Below are positions 24,701-40,651 of a stretch of DNA of 64,000 nucleotides, one piece after another. The notes beneath the pieces were generated by a model. The model did not search any database. It saw only the letters and a list, made by a program, of their open reading frames with translations, and was not told the origin of the DNA. The stretch is from NCBI GenBank assembly GCA_022829145.1, contig CM040741.1, positions 51,430,180-51,494,179 of the forward strand, written 5' to 3'. Numbering within the stretch: position 1 is the first letter of the stretch; each line of letters starts with the position of its first letter. This DNA comes from Albula goreensis. Taxonomy: Eukaryota; Chordata; Actinopteri; Albuliformes; Albulidae. The position numbers and the translations under genes were made by a program.

Positions 24701-27154
24701 AAACTCTTCAAATGACAGAATTAACCATTTTATCCTGGTTTAAAATGACCTCATTCAAAAAGATTCACAGAACATTTTTATCATTTGGTTACATTCTGTT
24801 CGACTGAACTGCACTCTTCTGTGTCAGCCAATACACAAATAATAAGGAGTAAGACAATCTGACAACAGCAACATAACATGGTACCTTAGGGAAGAATTTA
24901 GCTAAATCTAATGAGCACCAGTTACAGTGAATGATGACTGGCTCTGTTATTTTTGGGACTGAATTGATCTTTTTAACCAGTAGGATTTTTAAGATTTCAA
25001 AGTGTTACTCCTTAGGAAACCGTATATAACGGTAGCCATACATATGAGGAAACGCAAAACAATTACAAAGTTCTAGGATGGCCACTGGCTCACATTGAGG
25101 TACTATCCAGCCTGTCATTCATCTCTTGGGTAACTTGCACGTCCACTGAAACAGTAAACGAGGAAATAACAATCATGTTTTCCCTCTATGTTTTCAGGTA
25201 AAAGACAGAAAAAATAGAGCGAACGTTTATCTATGTTACGCCACAACAAATTGTGCTGTAGTCGTCGTTCTCCCACAAACATCAGCAGTGATAACTTTAT
25301 CGAACTACGGGTGGTTTTGATTTTGTTAACCTCCTACTGCGTGTGTTCGTGTACCGAATCACTGTCATTACAATAGGAATCCAGGCAAGTATAAATGCCT
25401 TCTAAATTGGAGAAACGGTCCGTTTCTACTGCACGTATGAAAATGAAAGAGAGTGTTTCTGGATTACAGACTAAATTTAGTGTCCGTTACTTAACGTTAG
25501 ATTTTACCTCGCTAGAAATTGCACCACACGCATAAGATACCACAAATATCTTAAGATTTATTGCTTAAAACTATGCAGAGAGCAATCCTAATCTGCACAA
25601 CCCTTGGTCAGAGATCTCCCCCGTCTACTTTGGAAGTAGAAAATTACTAAATGTTTGGTTATGACATGTGACATTTTAATTGACCTGGCTATCGTGTAGG
25701 TCTGCGCAAATTTCAACTAATGAAACTGCTGTTAGCTATCTGTCTTGCTAGGTGCTCAGATAGTCACAGCTCAATTTTGTCTCGCAGTACCAAATAAACA
25801 CCAGGCTGACATTCGATTGGCGATGTGTACACGAGACAAACACACATGCGGAAGTGCATGACAGCTGTCAAGGAATGAGCAGGGCTCGCCAGAATCATAT
25901 CTCAAATTCCAAAGCTGAATTCCTCATAGCTAATGAACACGAGAGTCTAAGGGGAAAAAAACTCATAGCTAAAGATGTCACTGACTAGTGATAACTAAAC
26001 TAACTAGTGATAACGACCTTTAGCAACTACGTTCACAACTTCATGAACACCTAAACGAACCTCAGACTAATTAAGCCTATCCACACTAACGCAATCAGAA
26101 TAGTTATGCGTTAACTCACTATCTAAGCAGCCAACCAAATACCCACTTCAGTGCCAGCTAGCTAATGTCGGTACAGCTTTTATTACCTAACAAGTTAGCT
26201 AGCTCAGCAGGCTGAGTTAACAGAACGTCAAAAATGTGATCTTTGCTCAGTCACTTCACTTCGTTTGGACCCGAACGTTATACATCCACCTAACACAGTT
26301 ATTGGTTGTACATCAGTTTACATCGGGTATATCCCATCATTATGTATCTAAGCTAACGTTGTTAGCCATTTCAAAACTGTCGTGACACACTGCGCTGTAG
26401 CTACATGCTATTTACCAACCTAGAATAGACAGCCAGCTTTAGCGATCTCAGATACAAAACTGTCTGGCATGCATTACTAATGGATACGTTAGCTAACCAG
26501 TTAGCTATCTAGCTAGGTAGTTAGAACTGTGAAACCATGATTTAATGCGGATTTGGGTCGCTAACATTAGTCGCTATAGGTTTCATTAAACTCTCATTCC
26601 TAAAATGATCTGGCTGCCAATTAGCTAACAAGGTACCTAACCATAGCCAACTAGCTGCCTCTGCTAGCTTGCTACTGTCCCATCGGTATCAGGTGACCTA
26701 AGCAAACTGGCTAAACACTGGCATAAATTATCCTGGTTGGCTGGTGCTGTCTAGTTAACTAACTAGCTACACGAAGACTTTGGCTAAAACCATAACTATG
26801 ACGGACAGAAAATGATGAAGATAGAAACATATCAGTTTCTAAGCATCCATCTTCCTAGTTATCTTGTCATTGAAACCCTAAATATGGTAGGCCAAACTGA
26901 ATCCTCGATGTTTCCATCACACAGCTACGCATAAACAAGCCCAGATGAACGAATAAGCTAGCCGAGAGAAACCGGTAGACGTGGAACTCAACCAACGTCA
27001 GCGTCCGTCACACCCTGGCAAACATTGACATCTTCCATGTAAAACATAAAGATCTATCGTCAATGCGTTGCTTGACTGTTTATGTTTCAAAAACAAAGTT
27101 TTTTACCTTTTTTTTGGCCGCGGCGAGTTTGGTCTGCCTGCTCTGGTCTGCCAT
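6690..27154 (-). CDS. golga2: Golgin subfamily A member 2 (GM130), 28 coding exons
   Basis: Cis-Golgi matrix coiled-coil protein that binds p115/USO1 through its basic N-terminus and GRASP65 through its C-terminus. Exons in gene order: 27154-27107, 24472-24350, 23250-23170, 22643-22497, 22226-22177, 21650-21587, 20123-20061, 19152-19072, 17185-17147, 16757-16695, 15459-15366, 14950-14844, 14692-14634, 14418-14277, 13679-13590, 13353-13246, 12686-12599, 12206-12070, 11509-11291, 11063-10950, 10501-10277, 9865-9766, 9487-9399, 9272-9110, 8397-8227, 7903-7797, 7530-7362, 6982-6690. They sum to 3,234 nt, an open frame of 1,077 residues (human about 1,000). It starts [16 protein letters not shown]. 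Exon 6 holds [15 protein letters not shown], exon 19 [18 protein letters not shown], exons 25-26 [20 protein letters not shown], and the end reads [16 protein letters not shown], the GRASP65-binding tail. The middle is heptad-type coiled coil rich in Gln, Glu and Leu. Donors of exons 16, 21 and 26 are weak (gtgctg, gtcagg, gtcctg) but phases agree. The start codon follows vertebrate N-terminal similarity. Confidence 0.96.
7914..7958 (+). repeat. (CA)n/(CGCA)n microsatellite beside golga2 exon 26 acceptor
   Basis: Alternating CA and CGCA units. On the golga2 sense strand this is a TG/TGCG tract beginning about 10 nt upstream of the exon 26 acceptor at 7904-7905, where a polypyrimidine tract would normally lie. 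Confidence 0.9.
8888..9065. mobile_element. Short hAT-like non-autonomous element in golga2 intron 24
   Basis: About 178 bp starting GCAGGGGTGTCAG and ending AGTTTGGCACCCC. Read inverted, the right end (GGGGTGCCAAACT) resembles the left end, giving imperfect terminal inverted repeats. The 'caggggtgtca ... cggacactg ... ggcacccc' pattern matches common short fish DNA-transposon relics. There is no coding capacity, and no clean 8-bp target duplication could be found. Confidence 0.5.
13429..13570 (+). repeat. CA/CATG-rich simple sequence, golga2 intron 15
   Basis: Low-complexity stretch of ACAC, CATGCA and ATACAT units, ending in an uninterrupted (CA)n at about 13549-13569. It lies about 20 bp beyond the donor of golga2 exon 15 (13590-13679). 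Open frames crossing it are repeat artefacts. Confidence 0.8.
15630..15838 (-). mobile_element. Probable tRNA-derived SINE fragment, reverse orientation
   Basis: Read on the minus strand, the right part gives 'gctgtgagtcctgtgattgg' then 'gttttgaatcccagctgtgcc'. This resembles a SINE head with a B-box-like GGTTxGAATCC motif. It lies directly against the L2-like LINE tail that starts near 15839 in the opposite orientation. Boundaries are approximate and the family is not identified. Confidence 0.4.
15839..16314 (+). mobile_element. 3' end of an L2-like LINE with (TAATG)n tail
   Basis: The plus-strand frame ending at 16132 contains [20 protein letters not shown] followed by [12 protein letters not shown]. 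This is the conserved extreme C-terminus of L2-clade reverse-transcriptase polyproteins in fish. It is followed by an untranslated tail with 'taagtcgctctggataagag', the conserved 3' hairpin region shared by L2 elements and dependent SINEs, then (TAATG)n at 16288-16314. It is a severely 5'-truncated copy inside golga2 intron 10, in antisense orientation to the gene, and cannot move on its own. Confidence 0.75.
21656..21737 (+). repeat. (CA)n/(CGCA)n microsatellite beside golga2 exon 6 acceptor
   Basis: About 80 bp of CACA, CGCA and CAAACA units. On the golga2 sense strand it forms a long TG/TGCG tract ending at the exon 6 acceptor (exon 21650-21587), replacing a conventional polypyrimidine tract. 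Confidence 0.92.
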
Positions 27155-27330
27155 TCTGTCTCGTCCGGTAGGCGAACGGCACTACCACGTCATCAATTTG
27201 GGTACTGTGCTACAACGCAAAGGCAAGTTTGAAGCCTGACGCTAGGAGCAGCCGCGGGCACGATCCATACTAACACTGGCCTGGTCGCTACTACAAATGC
27301 TAGCACCTCTGCAATGGACTGACGTCCTTC
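27155..27330 (-). promoter_or_regulatory. golga2: golga2 core promoter/5' UTR with a TGACGTGG element
   Basis: This short stretch upstream of the golga2 start codon is richer in CpG than the surrounding AT-rich DNA. On the minus strand it contains TGACGTGG at 27192-27185, about 31 bp upstream of the ATG. TGACGTGG matches the unfolded-protein-response element bound by XBP1/ATF6. Its ACGTGG core is close to the Golgi-stress element ACGTGGC. No TATA box was seen. The transcription start is unknown, so the element could be promoter or 5' UTR. Confidence 0.45.
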
Positions 27331-27581
27331 ACCCTCTGAACATCTAACTACTGGGTTAAAATTACCATGGCCAGCCTGCTAAACCTTAATTGTTTCAGTG
27401 AAGCACAGCTAATTGAAAATTAAGTAAGATATGAACTTGGCCAACAGACCCCAAATGTCCAAATATAAACATTGATGCTCAACTGACAAATTAATTTTGT
27501 GTACATGCTTCATTAATGTCTTCAGTGTTGTGCCTCCTAATGTAAAAACACACATAACACAAGAGCATTGCATGTAACAGG

Positions 27582-27587
27582 TTTATT
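27582..27587 (-). terminator. haus4: Candidate haus4 polyadenylation signal (AATAAA)
   Basis: Minus-strand AATAAA about 435 bp downstream of the haus4 stop codon. It would give a 3' UTR of roughly 28021 to 27565 and leave only about 400 bp to the golga2 start codon. This is the best motif match in the interval. Confidence 0.5.
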
Positions 27588-28021
27588 TGGTCACCTGAAG
27601 TTTTACATATGAAAACAAAACAAAAAAATCTGTTTAATAAAATACAATACAATGAGGGTCTAGTTAGAAACATTTTCCCACACCCAAACTCTCATCTGGG
27701 TTTGGATGTATGTAGGGGAAGAAAATAGCAGTGTTAGACAAATTACTTAGAAATTGTTATCATTTACTGATTACAAATCACATTAATGAACAAAAAATCA
27801 GTTCCAGAATATAAATTACATGGCCATAAGTAACATAGTTTGATTACTGGGCATGTAGTACATTTTTCAACTGTGATTGCAGGGCGAGGATGCAACTGAG
27901 CTATTATTACACTGTGTATTTTAGAACAGATGGAAAGCTGTACTGACCAGTCAGCATCCAGTGCTGGAACTATCCATTTTACAAGAACAATAATCTCTTG
28001 CTGTGCAAGTCTTTTCTTTAC

Positions 28022-31000
28022 TCAGTGTGTGTGTTGTGAGAACTCCTTCAAGGCCCAACTCTTGTTGTCTATCTCCTGACGGAGATGGGAATACTCCTCC
28101 ACCAGTGCCTCGAAGTCCTGGCCCAGAATCTCAAAGGATGACAGCATTGCTTCGGCAGACTGCTTTTCTGCCTGTGCAGCGCTAAGGTCACTATCCAGCT
28201 TGTCCCTGAGATGCAGAACAAAAAATTGTGAAATATGACTTGAAAATAAAGTGGGAGTGCAAATAAAAGAGAAACAGTATGAGAGCGATGAATGGTGATG
28301 AGCAAGAACATCAGAATTCAGGTCTGTAGTAACGTGACTTTCTGACAGACTGAACATTATTAGAGAACTAACCAGATAGCTAGTCAGTGAAAGCAAAGAT
28401 AACATTATGAACAGATTCTTTGCCAACCTTCCAGCCCCCGCAAAAGAGATAAAAGATGCAGTCGAATGTTGAGCACAGCAGAGCAAAAGAGTTTCAAATG
28501 TTTAATAAGTAGTACATGATAAGGGTACCCAGAGTAATGACACAACTCTCTTGAATGGATGAGGGGAAAAAAAAAAAAAAACAATCAGCCAGGCGATCAA
28601 CATTTCAGCTGGGCTATTGAATAAGTTAAACTACTAGCTGAAGGAGCCAAACTTGGGAACCTGGCAGCAAGCTCCATTTCCCAGCCAAGATATTGTACAA
28701 CAGTGGAATAGTGGCAGATGGACGAAACTAAATCCTCACCTGATTTTTCGGTGGGCACCAATTGTCTCTGTTGTGTAGGTATCCAGTTGAAGTTCAAGCA
28801 TTTCTACTCTGTAGAAAAGAGAAATCAAAAGGCATTCAGAACCATCAGTTGAGTCAACATATGATAAAAATGCACCCAAGCTTGAATTCTGATTTTATAA
28901 CCAGCAGAGTGTTAACCTTCTGGTTATAAAAAGGTTACAACTTGTCTTTGGCCAAAACCAGAATTCTCAAACTCGTATATAGTCTAATTCTAAAATTTTG
29001 TATAAACAGGTAACAGCCTTCCTGGAATACCAAACAAACAAACAAAAAAAAAAAAAAACTTAGCTACCCTCTTAAAAATTACATTAAACAATACATTAAA
29101 ATGGCTTCTCTTGTTTACTTTTGCCTATATCTTTAGGCCTGACATATATAAATTTTGTTAGTCTTTGTCAAAATCTTAATTGCAAATTCTTTCAAAATAA
29201 AAACTATAATAAAATCTTTATTATAGTTATCATAGCATTTCAATGCAAGATTGTCGTTGAACGAATGAGACTACCGTTTCCGTACATCTGAAGTGATGCT
29301 CATGTTGCTCAAGCACGAAAGACCAGTCTGCCCAATTTTTTTTTTTTTACTTATTATCTGAGCACAATGGCTTCTGATCTTCCTCTTTTCAAGTGGGAAG
29401 GAAAAGAAGATGATACATGGACACATTTTATTTACAATCCTATAGAGAGAGCCAAGTGATATATGCCAGCACTGGGAGATTCAAGATGTAGATTCAAAAT
29501 AGGTTGTAAAAACTACAACACACCTGGGAAGACTTTTCCCCCCAAGAACCTTCAAGTCCTTAATTTTATCTCTCTACATTTAAATATATTTTAGCAAGTT
29601 TAAAGAGTGTGGTGAACAGCGCCAGTCTTAGCAGAAACACCTGATTTCCCACCTGACTTTTCGAATGATAATCTGACACTTAGCATCCAGGTACTCCACT
29701 CTTTTCTGGTCCAGCTCCTTCTGGGCTTTGAGTCGATGGTCCAGAATTAGGGACTGGAGGATCTGAATGCAGCCTAGAAGTTCCTGCAGGCAGTAGCATG
29801 GGAATATAAAAGCTGATGCCTTAAGTGGAGGTCTTCAAAGATTCAACATACACTCTGTACCTAGATCATGACCCTCATACTGGGAGGAACCACTATGTGC
29901 AGTTAATCATGTAAACCAATCAGCAAAACTAGTTGGTAAAAATACAGCAGGAAACTTAACATGGCTTGATAGGCATGTGTGATAGCTGTAAATATCAGAC
30001 TGTTACTCTTGGTATGCTGTAAAGCTCTTTACTTTAATGACAGGAATATGCCCTGAATGGTTCCAAACTCCTGATTATGTGATGAGTAGGACCGCCAGGC
30101 TTGCAGACCTCTTCATTCTCTTTGTCCTTCAATACTACAGAGTATCCATGGCTTCATTCTGATACTTTCCTTTATTGTTTTATTCTATACAAAACTACAC
30201 TAATATAAGCCAGCATAATGTCTTACTGTCTATAATGCATTGAAACAATGAGTACCAGCAGGGAAAAGATACTTAGCTGACAGAGGTTGTCATACTTTGC
30301 TAAAATGTTACAAGCAGTAAAATGGGTTATATGCCCTGAGTATAGTTAAAAACACTATGTACCCTTAATATGATTAACTTAACTGGCTCAGAAACCTTGA
30401 AAAATTGCATTTGTAAGTGTGCCAAATAAACTTAAAATCACATCTCTGTCCCTTACTGGAAACCAAAGATTTTGTACACCAGAGGCCAATTAAATTCCCC
30501 TGAAAGGCAAAAGTGATAACAAGCACCAAATATCCATTTTTACCAGGTAGATGATAAACACTGACACATACTGAAAGCATGAACACTTACAGAGAGGTAG
30601 TGGTGAGTCAGCCGCTGAACCAGGGCAGCATTCTCCTTGCACTTCTCCCTAAGGTTCTCTGCCCTTTTTCTTTCGCTCTCTAGGGTCTCTGACAGCTGAG
30701 AAAGCTTCACACTCTTCAACCCTTCACTCTCACTCTCTGGGAGGAAGGAGAGAGTGTGAATCACTGACCATTAACCATTGTGTGACCAAGAGTATGTATC
30801 TTTCTTTGTTAAGATACCTATGGAGTCATATCAACAAGGGCAATGCATGCTTACTTTAGCTCTACATGAGGAGATAAAAACAAAAATGCCCCTTATTAGA
30901 AAACAGTACAGATTATGGATAAAATAAAATAGCTTGGACTGTTTTTGTAGTTAATTCACTATTGCTGTATAACTAGAACACAGCATAGAGGACAAAGCTA

Positions 31001-31442
31001 TTATTATTTTATAGAAATGAAATCAGGCTGCCAAGAGCAAGAGGAGTCTGTAAGTGTTCTTGGATTTCATACTTAGTAGGTTGTTACATTTCTTGAAAAT
31101 GAATTAACTTAATGAACTAAATGAACAACATGTATGCCATCCCTGCTTAAGATGAAGGATTTTGTCACCTCATCACAAGTAAATAGAAGGGAAACAGAAA
31201 GGTCTCTGACCTGTTATGTGTCACTTGCACAAAGACATAAATACACCTGACATCACAGTCATTCAGCAGACACTCCTATCCAGAGGGGTATAAAAACAAC
31301 ATAAATCATGCTGGCCTTACCCCAGCCTGGCCGGTAGTAAGAGAGGATGCTGAAACACTTCTCTTTCAGACGTCTCTCCAGCTCAGGCAGCAGCCTTTGT
31401 TTCATGCAATTCACATCCTGATGAGAGAAAACAACCAGACAC

Positions 31443-31491
<49 letters not shown>

Positions 31492-33401
31492 ATTCTTATG
31501 ATTAACCATTTATTGCGGTCACTTTTTACGTGTGCAAGCATGTGAGAAAGAGGGAGAATATGTGTATACCTGTTCGGGAGGCATGAGGTCCAATACGTGC
31601 TGGGCAGAGAGCCCTAGGAGGTGGGGCTGATCTTGGCCTATGGTTGAGCTGGGGTCCAGCAGCCTGACACACTGAGACACCAGCAGACACTGCTCCAGGG
31701 TCCCATAGAACTGGTCAGTGAAACAAACCACACTCAATCAAACTCAATGTGGTATCACACTCCCAACAAGACATCAGGCAGTTTAACAATACATGTGAAA
31801 TGTTTTTTTTTTTCTTTTCTCCTGTAAAGCTTTGCTGAAGCTCACAGGTCCTTATTCTGACACATGGTTTGATTCTGGTGAGCACACAAGCAGACATGAT
31901 AAATCCCCCTAAATCTGTGTGATAGTGACGATTTTCTCTGTACAAAGAAAAGCAAACATGTTTGGCAATGCAGTCATTTGTTAGGTGAAAATTGTCAGAT
32001 GAATTCAATAAAAGGAGGAGCTATCATGTTTAATCAATAATTTACTAATATTAATCAATCAAAAGCTGATGTTCTCCACAGCAAAACACCATGGAATATT
32101 TAAGTCTGCTTTTTTGGTGGTAGATAATGGATCTCAAATTTAAGGTTCTGAGAACTCACTTATCCATTATGACATTTCAGTGGTTTAGTAAAACTTATTG
32201 TCCATTGATATCACCAAGGTAAATAAAGGATATAAAATAAATTAAAACTCCCTGAGAGGGCAGTATAGTAATTACCTTATCATCTTCTATGGTAGTTCTG
32301 GAGTGGTGTTTTCTGACACAGTGCTCCTGAATCATCTCCCGGAGCAGCTGGAACAGACTCTCTGACCGCAGCCAGCCCAGCCTCTGCACCTGGAGCTCCC
32401 GCTCAGCCTGCAATAAAATAATAATAACTCAGGCATGCATCTTTGCCAAGCATTATTTGCTCACATTTTCTGCAGCTTCAATGTGTGGACATAAGCTAAA
32501 GCAACTTGGGCTCCTCATTTAATAATCAGCTATCTGAATGGTATTGAATAGCAACCAAACACCCACAAATTTTACATGACAACTGTAATCATGACAGGTT
32601 AGCGGTGCATATTTGCAGGTGTTTAAACTTTGCATTCCAAGCAACTTACTATTTGTGCCAAGCTTGAAGTACAGACTTTTCTTGATTGCTAGGAACAGTA
32701 TCTACCATCTTTAGAGTGGCTGAAGACAGATTGTAATCATAGGTGGGCTTTAAAGCAGTGATGTTTCATACAGGCTGTATTGCATTAAAAATATGAAAAT
32801 AAACAAATCTTAGTTTTACAAGTTCTATTCTAACATTTAAATAATTACCATAATTTAATTCCTTGCCTCTAAAACATACTTGTTAAGTCTATTAGAGCAG
32901 GAGTTGGGGAAGATTGTAAGGTGATTACTGTCTATGGGTGCTGTCTGTAAGGGGGTGTCTTTTAACCTGCTCCACTTCTTTCTTGAGGGGCAGTGCGAGG
33001 CCTGTGGGGTCCACATGTTGAGAGAGGGAGGCCAGGAGCCTACAAAATTTGGGGTTCTGGGTTAGGTCCTCTTCAGTCAGCTGACAAAGAGGGAAGGCGG
33101 CCAGGACTGTAAACAGGGCAAAGGGAAACGTGGAAGATGCAGGCATGTGCACCACCAAGCAAGAAGGGAAGTTTAGATTGTCATACAAAATCATAAACAA
33201 TGATATAATTTACACTGTGTAACCAAAAATAGTTTCTCAGAAGAACGCTGGAGCGTTCAAAACGTGACGATTGTTCCAGCATTTTATCAATGTATGCATT
33301 GTAGCATAGGCATTAGCCACCTTGTTGTTACCTTGTTTATAAACGTCGTCTCCTTGTCCCAAGGGACGTGCACAAGCAATTGAATCCGGACCCGCCGACA
33401 T
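28022..33401 (-). CDS. haus4: HAUS augmin-like complex subunit 4, 9 coding exons
   Basis: Subunit of the eight-protein augmin (HAUS) complex, which recruits gamma-tubulin to spindle microtubules for branching nucleation. Exons in gene order: 33401-33332, 33106-32967, 32407-32276, 31710-31570, 31417-31321, 30736-30591, 29783-29653, 28808-28740, 28205-28022. They sum to 1,110 nt and 369 residues, close to the human 363. Family signatures run in order: LTEEDLTQNPKFCRLLASLS then QHVDPTGLAL (exon 2), GWLRSESLFQLLREMI (exon 3), LEQCLLVSQCVRLLDPS and QHVLDLMPPEQ (exon 4), KCFSILSYYRPGW (exon 5), LLGCIQILQSLILDHRLKAQ (exon 7), and the end SWALKEFSQHTH. The second half is predicted coiled coil. The ATG at 33401 is preceded in frame by TGA, which fixes the start. 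Exon phases match at every junction. The gene lies in tandem with golga2. Confidence 0.95.
31448..31485 (+). repeat. Poly(A) tract, 38 nt, haus4 intron 4
   Basis: An uninterrupted run of 38 adenines, poly(T) on the haus4 sense strand. It starts about 30 bp from exon 5 (31321-31417), upstream of its acceptor, so it could serve as part of an extended pyrimidine tract. Confidence 0.9.
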
Positions 33402-34990
33402 CTCTGCGTAATCGGTCAAGCCAATTCAGTTTAATTCTAACTGCGTAAAAAGTGAACAGGGCAACAGGCACTAGATTAATCACGCCACAGCACATAAAAC
33501 AGATAGTTAGCTAGCTAACTAGTGCCATAGATTGTGTATCAGCTTCCGGAAACACATGCATTCATGCAAACATTGCTATTCGAAACCAGCCGATTCAGAA
33601 TACTTTCTCAAACCAACAGTTAAATCAGCAAAATACACCGTATTCTCCATAATTTTAGCCAGCTCGCCACCTCTTCCGAATGCGCGCCATCACAACCAAC
33701 TGCTCTCCCAGACAAAACCAATTGATGAACCAAAGGGACGTTAACGTGTAATCAGAGCATATATAGATTCATTTATATTTTGTTTATATCAAAATGTTAT
33801 AATACATTTCATAGTTTTCCTGAACAAAATTACATGCTCAACATTAACAGAATAACGGTGTGTATATAATACCAGTTTGAGAAGTCGGGTTTTTCCTTTT
33901 CTCCCCCCTCTTGCAATGCGTCGCAATAAAATGGTCCACACCGAAAAGGTGACGCAGAAATCGACGGTGCTTGAGAAGTATCTATCACGGGAAGCTGTAA
34001 ATTTACATGGGAGTAACCCCCAAAAAACTTATTCACCTATGTGACTGACAGCAATGTAATCAATCCATCTCTGTAATGACCATGTGTATGTTTCTCTGAC
34101 CTGACCTAATTAATATTAATTTTTATTTTCAAATTTTATTTAGACGCTTTCTTGTGTAGTAAAACAATAAGGATATTTTCTGGAACATTAATCAGATAAT
34201 CATGTTTCATGTAGGCCATATGCATAAAGTTAGTTTGTATGTTTATTTTGTAGACTCACCTTTAGTGTCGGATAATGGTATTTATCTTCCCATCGTATTA
34301 CATTTTCTGTTTTACCAGAGCGCGAGGGCAAACTGCTGGAGTTGATTACAAATATGACGAATATATTACATATTACAAATATGTTTCAAGTTTTATTTTT
34401 GTTTTCTTATTCATAGGCTAAAAATTCCTATGCTGAGGTTATGTCCATTCATCGTTTAGTTTTATTTTTTTTTTTTTCATTGTAATTTATTATTTAAATG
34501 AGTTTGTTTCGTTAAATCGAGCTCAAAACACCTTAAGTATTTCCAACAGACATTTGTACAGGTAATAGAAGTAGTAACACTTATACTGCTATAGTACCTC
34601 CTTGTTAATATAGAAATGAATATGTTGGACCATGTAGAAAAACAAAGCAATACAAGGGGAAGTCCAAAATATATTATTTTTGCATTTAAGAAGGCATGAG
34701 AGGAAATAAGACTTCTGAATGCAAATCACAGTCACCCTTGAAATATACTTGAACGACCATGATATACATTCATCCCAACCACATTGTACTGGGAGAACTG
34801 ACTTAGGCTCTTGGAGTCATTCGTTTACCTCCGGTACATACACAGATACAACAGAATATTGAATTGCGAAAACAACAAGTAGTCTTACATCATTAAAGAA
34901 ACGTAATGCATGACATAGTATTAACATACAATTGCATCACTTAAAACTGGCCCAAGCTATTGAAAGTTATCCAGTCGTCTTCTACGGGTG
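33402..34990. other. Divergent intergenic region between haus4 and hspa5
   Basis: The side near 33402-33720 should hold the haus4 promoter and 5' UTR. It has modest CpG content and no TATA box that I could defend. The middle (about 34080-34980) is AT-rich and shows no coding exon or recognisable element. The hspa5 promoter begins at its right edge. Confidence 0.6.
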
Positions 34991-34995
34991 TTTTT

Positions 34996-35185
34996 TGACG
35001 TTTGCATTTCCTGCACGTGTTCAAATCAGCTGCAGCCACCTTTTTACCGGCAACCAATGAATGCTCTCAATCTAACTAACTGTGGACCAATGCAAAGACA
35101 CGATTCGCACCGACCAATGTTCTCCATCCACGGTGCGGAAGATAACTCACTTTATAATAAGAGCGGTACTATTCCTTAACCATCA
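34996..35185 (+). promoter_or_regulatory. hspa5: hspa5 promoter: CCAAT boxes, ERSE and TATA box
   Basis: CCAAT occurs three times on the plus strand (35054-35058, 35087-35091, 35114-35118), followed by a TATA-like TTATAATAA at 35152-35160. A TGACG half-site lies at 34996-35000. Multiple CCAAT-based elements within about 120 bp of a TATA box are the classic layout of vertebrate BiP promoters, where NF-Y and ATF6/XBP1 drive induction by unfolded protein in the ER. Transcription should start near 35183, judged from TATA spacing. Confidence 0.8.
35114..35132 (+). promoter_or_regulatory. hspa5: Perfect ER-stress response element (ERSE)
   Basis: CCAAT at 35114-35118, nine bases, then CCACG at 35128-35132. 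This is an exact match to the ERSE consensus CCAAT-N9-CCACG, bound by NF-Y and ATF6. It sits about 20 bp upstream of the TATA box. The two upstream CCAAT boxes lack CCACG at the right spacing and would be weaker half-sites. Confidence 0.9.
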
Positions 35186-35299
35186 CATTGATCTAGGTTA
35201 GAGTCGAATAGTGAGAAGACAACGTGTGAACGTGAACCGCGAAGGGCCGTATATCGTATTGGTAGCAGAAGCGCACTTCAATTTCTCTTAATTCAAAAG
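35185..35299 (+). other. hspa5: hspa5 non-coding first exon
   Basis: Inferred 5' UTR exon from about 30 bp downstream of the TATA box to a strong donor (aaaag|gtacgt, GT at 35300-35301). The next exon begins at either 35919 (after atatttag) or 35935 (after aactgcag), and the start codon is at 35952. The 5' end is an estimate. Confidence 0.65.
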
Positions 35300-35951
35300 G
35301 TACGTAACTAACTCTCTGTTCGCTTAACATTTTGGTGTGCTTTGCAGTTTATCTCACAGTTGATGGTATGAAGCGTTCTAACTACCTATCTGGTTTGTTC
35401 AGTTGGCGTATCAATGGAAAAAATAGATTTTACATAGTTAATTATACAGATTCTCATGGTGAACATTTTACTTTCTTACGATCATTGTGGCAATGTAACG
35501 ATACAATCATTACAATTTTGTCATCAGCTGTCAATTAAAAAAAAAAAAAAAAATCAAAAGGTTTTGAAATGAAAGAGCTTGATTATATAGGTAGGTGTTT
35601 ACTGTAAATGGTGTCTTTGGGTTCAACAATAATTTAAAAAGCCAGTTAACTGACTCATTCATAGTTCTCGCTTAGTTGTCAAGCACCAGATTCAAAATAA
35701 TCTGTTATCACAGAAACTAAATATTGGCTTTAAGAAGTTAAAGTGGGTGCAAACGCAAGTCTCTTGCGTTTTACCGTTCATTATTTAATGCGGTTGTGCT
35801 CTGCCTTTTAAATGCATGAAATGATGTGAACTGGATACAGAATTCTGAATCCATTTTGGTACAGCTAAAGCTGATCTTGTATACTCATGTTTTCCTCTAT
35901 CTGTGTTCTGATATTTAGAATAATTCAACTGCAGGTAAACAAGCTAGAAGT

Positions 35952-40355
<4,404 letters not shown>

Positions 40356-40628
40356 GGCTTTTTGTGGGCTTCATGACTTCATCTTTTCTCTCCTCCCATC
40401 ATACTCTCATTGCACTGCTGTACATATTGGACTCCTTGAACTATGTCAGGGGAGGAGAGCATGCAGACGATCTTGAATCTCTTGTCACTGACTGAAAACT
40501 TACGCTTTTTTTTTTTTTTAACTCCTCATTTTCACTGTGAAGAGGAGGTTTAAGATGGCTCATATTGAGGCTTACTGCTGTTATTTAAATGGCTATTTCT
40601 TGCACAATATTATGTGGGTGGGAGGTGT

Positions 40629-40651
40629 AAAAAAAAAAAAAAAAAAAAAAA
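40629..40651 (+). repeat. Poly(A) tract, 23 nt
   Basis: Uninterrupted A run about 275 bp past the hspa5 stop, within or just beyond its 3' UTR. Confidence 0.85.

Noticed and set aside
26100-26800. TAGCTA/GTTAGC-rich stretch as a regulatory array
   Set aside because: Short AGCTA words recur irregularly, as in many fish introns; no fixed period or spacing was visible.
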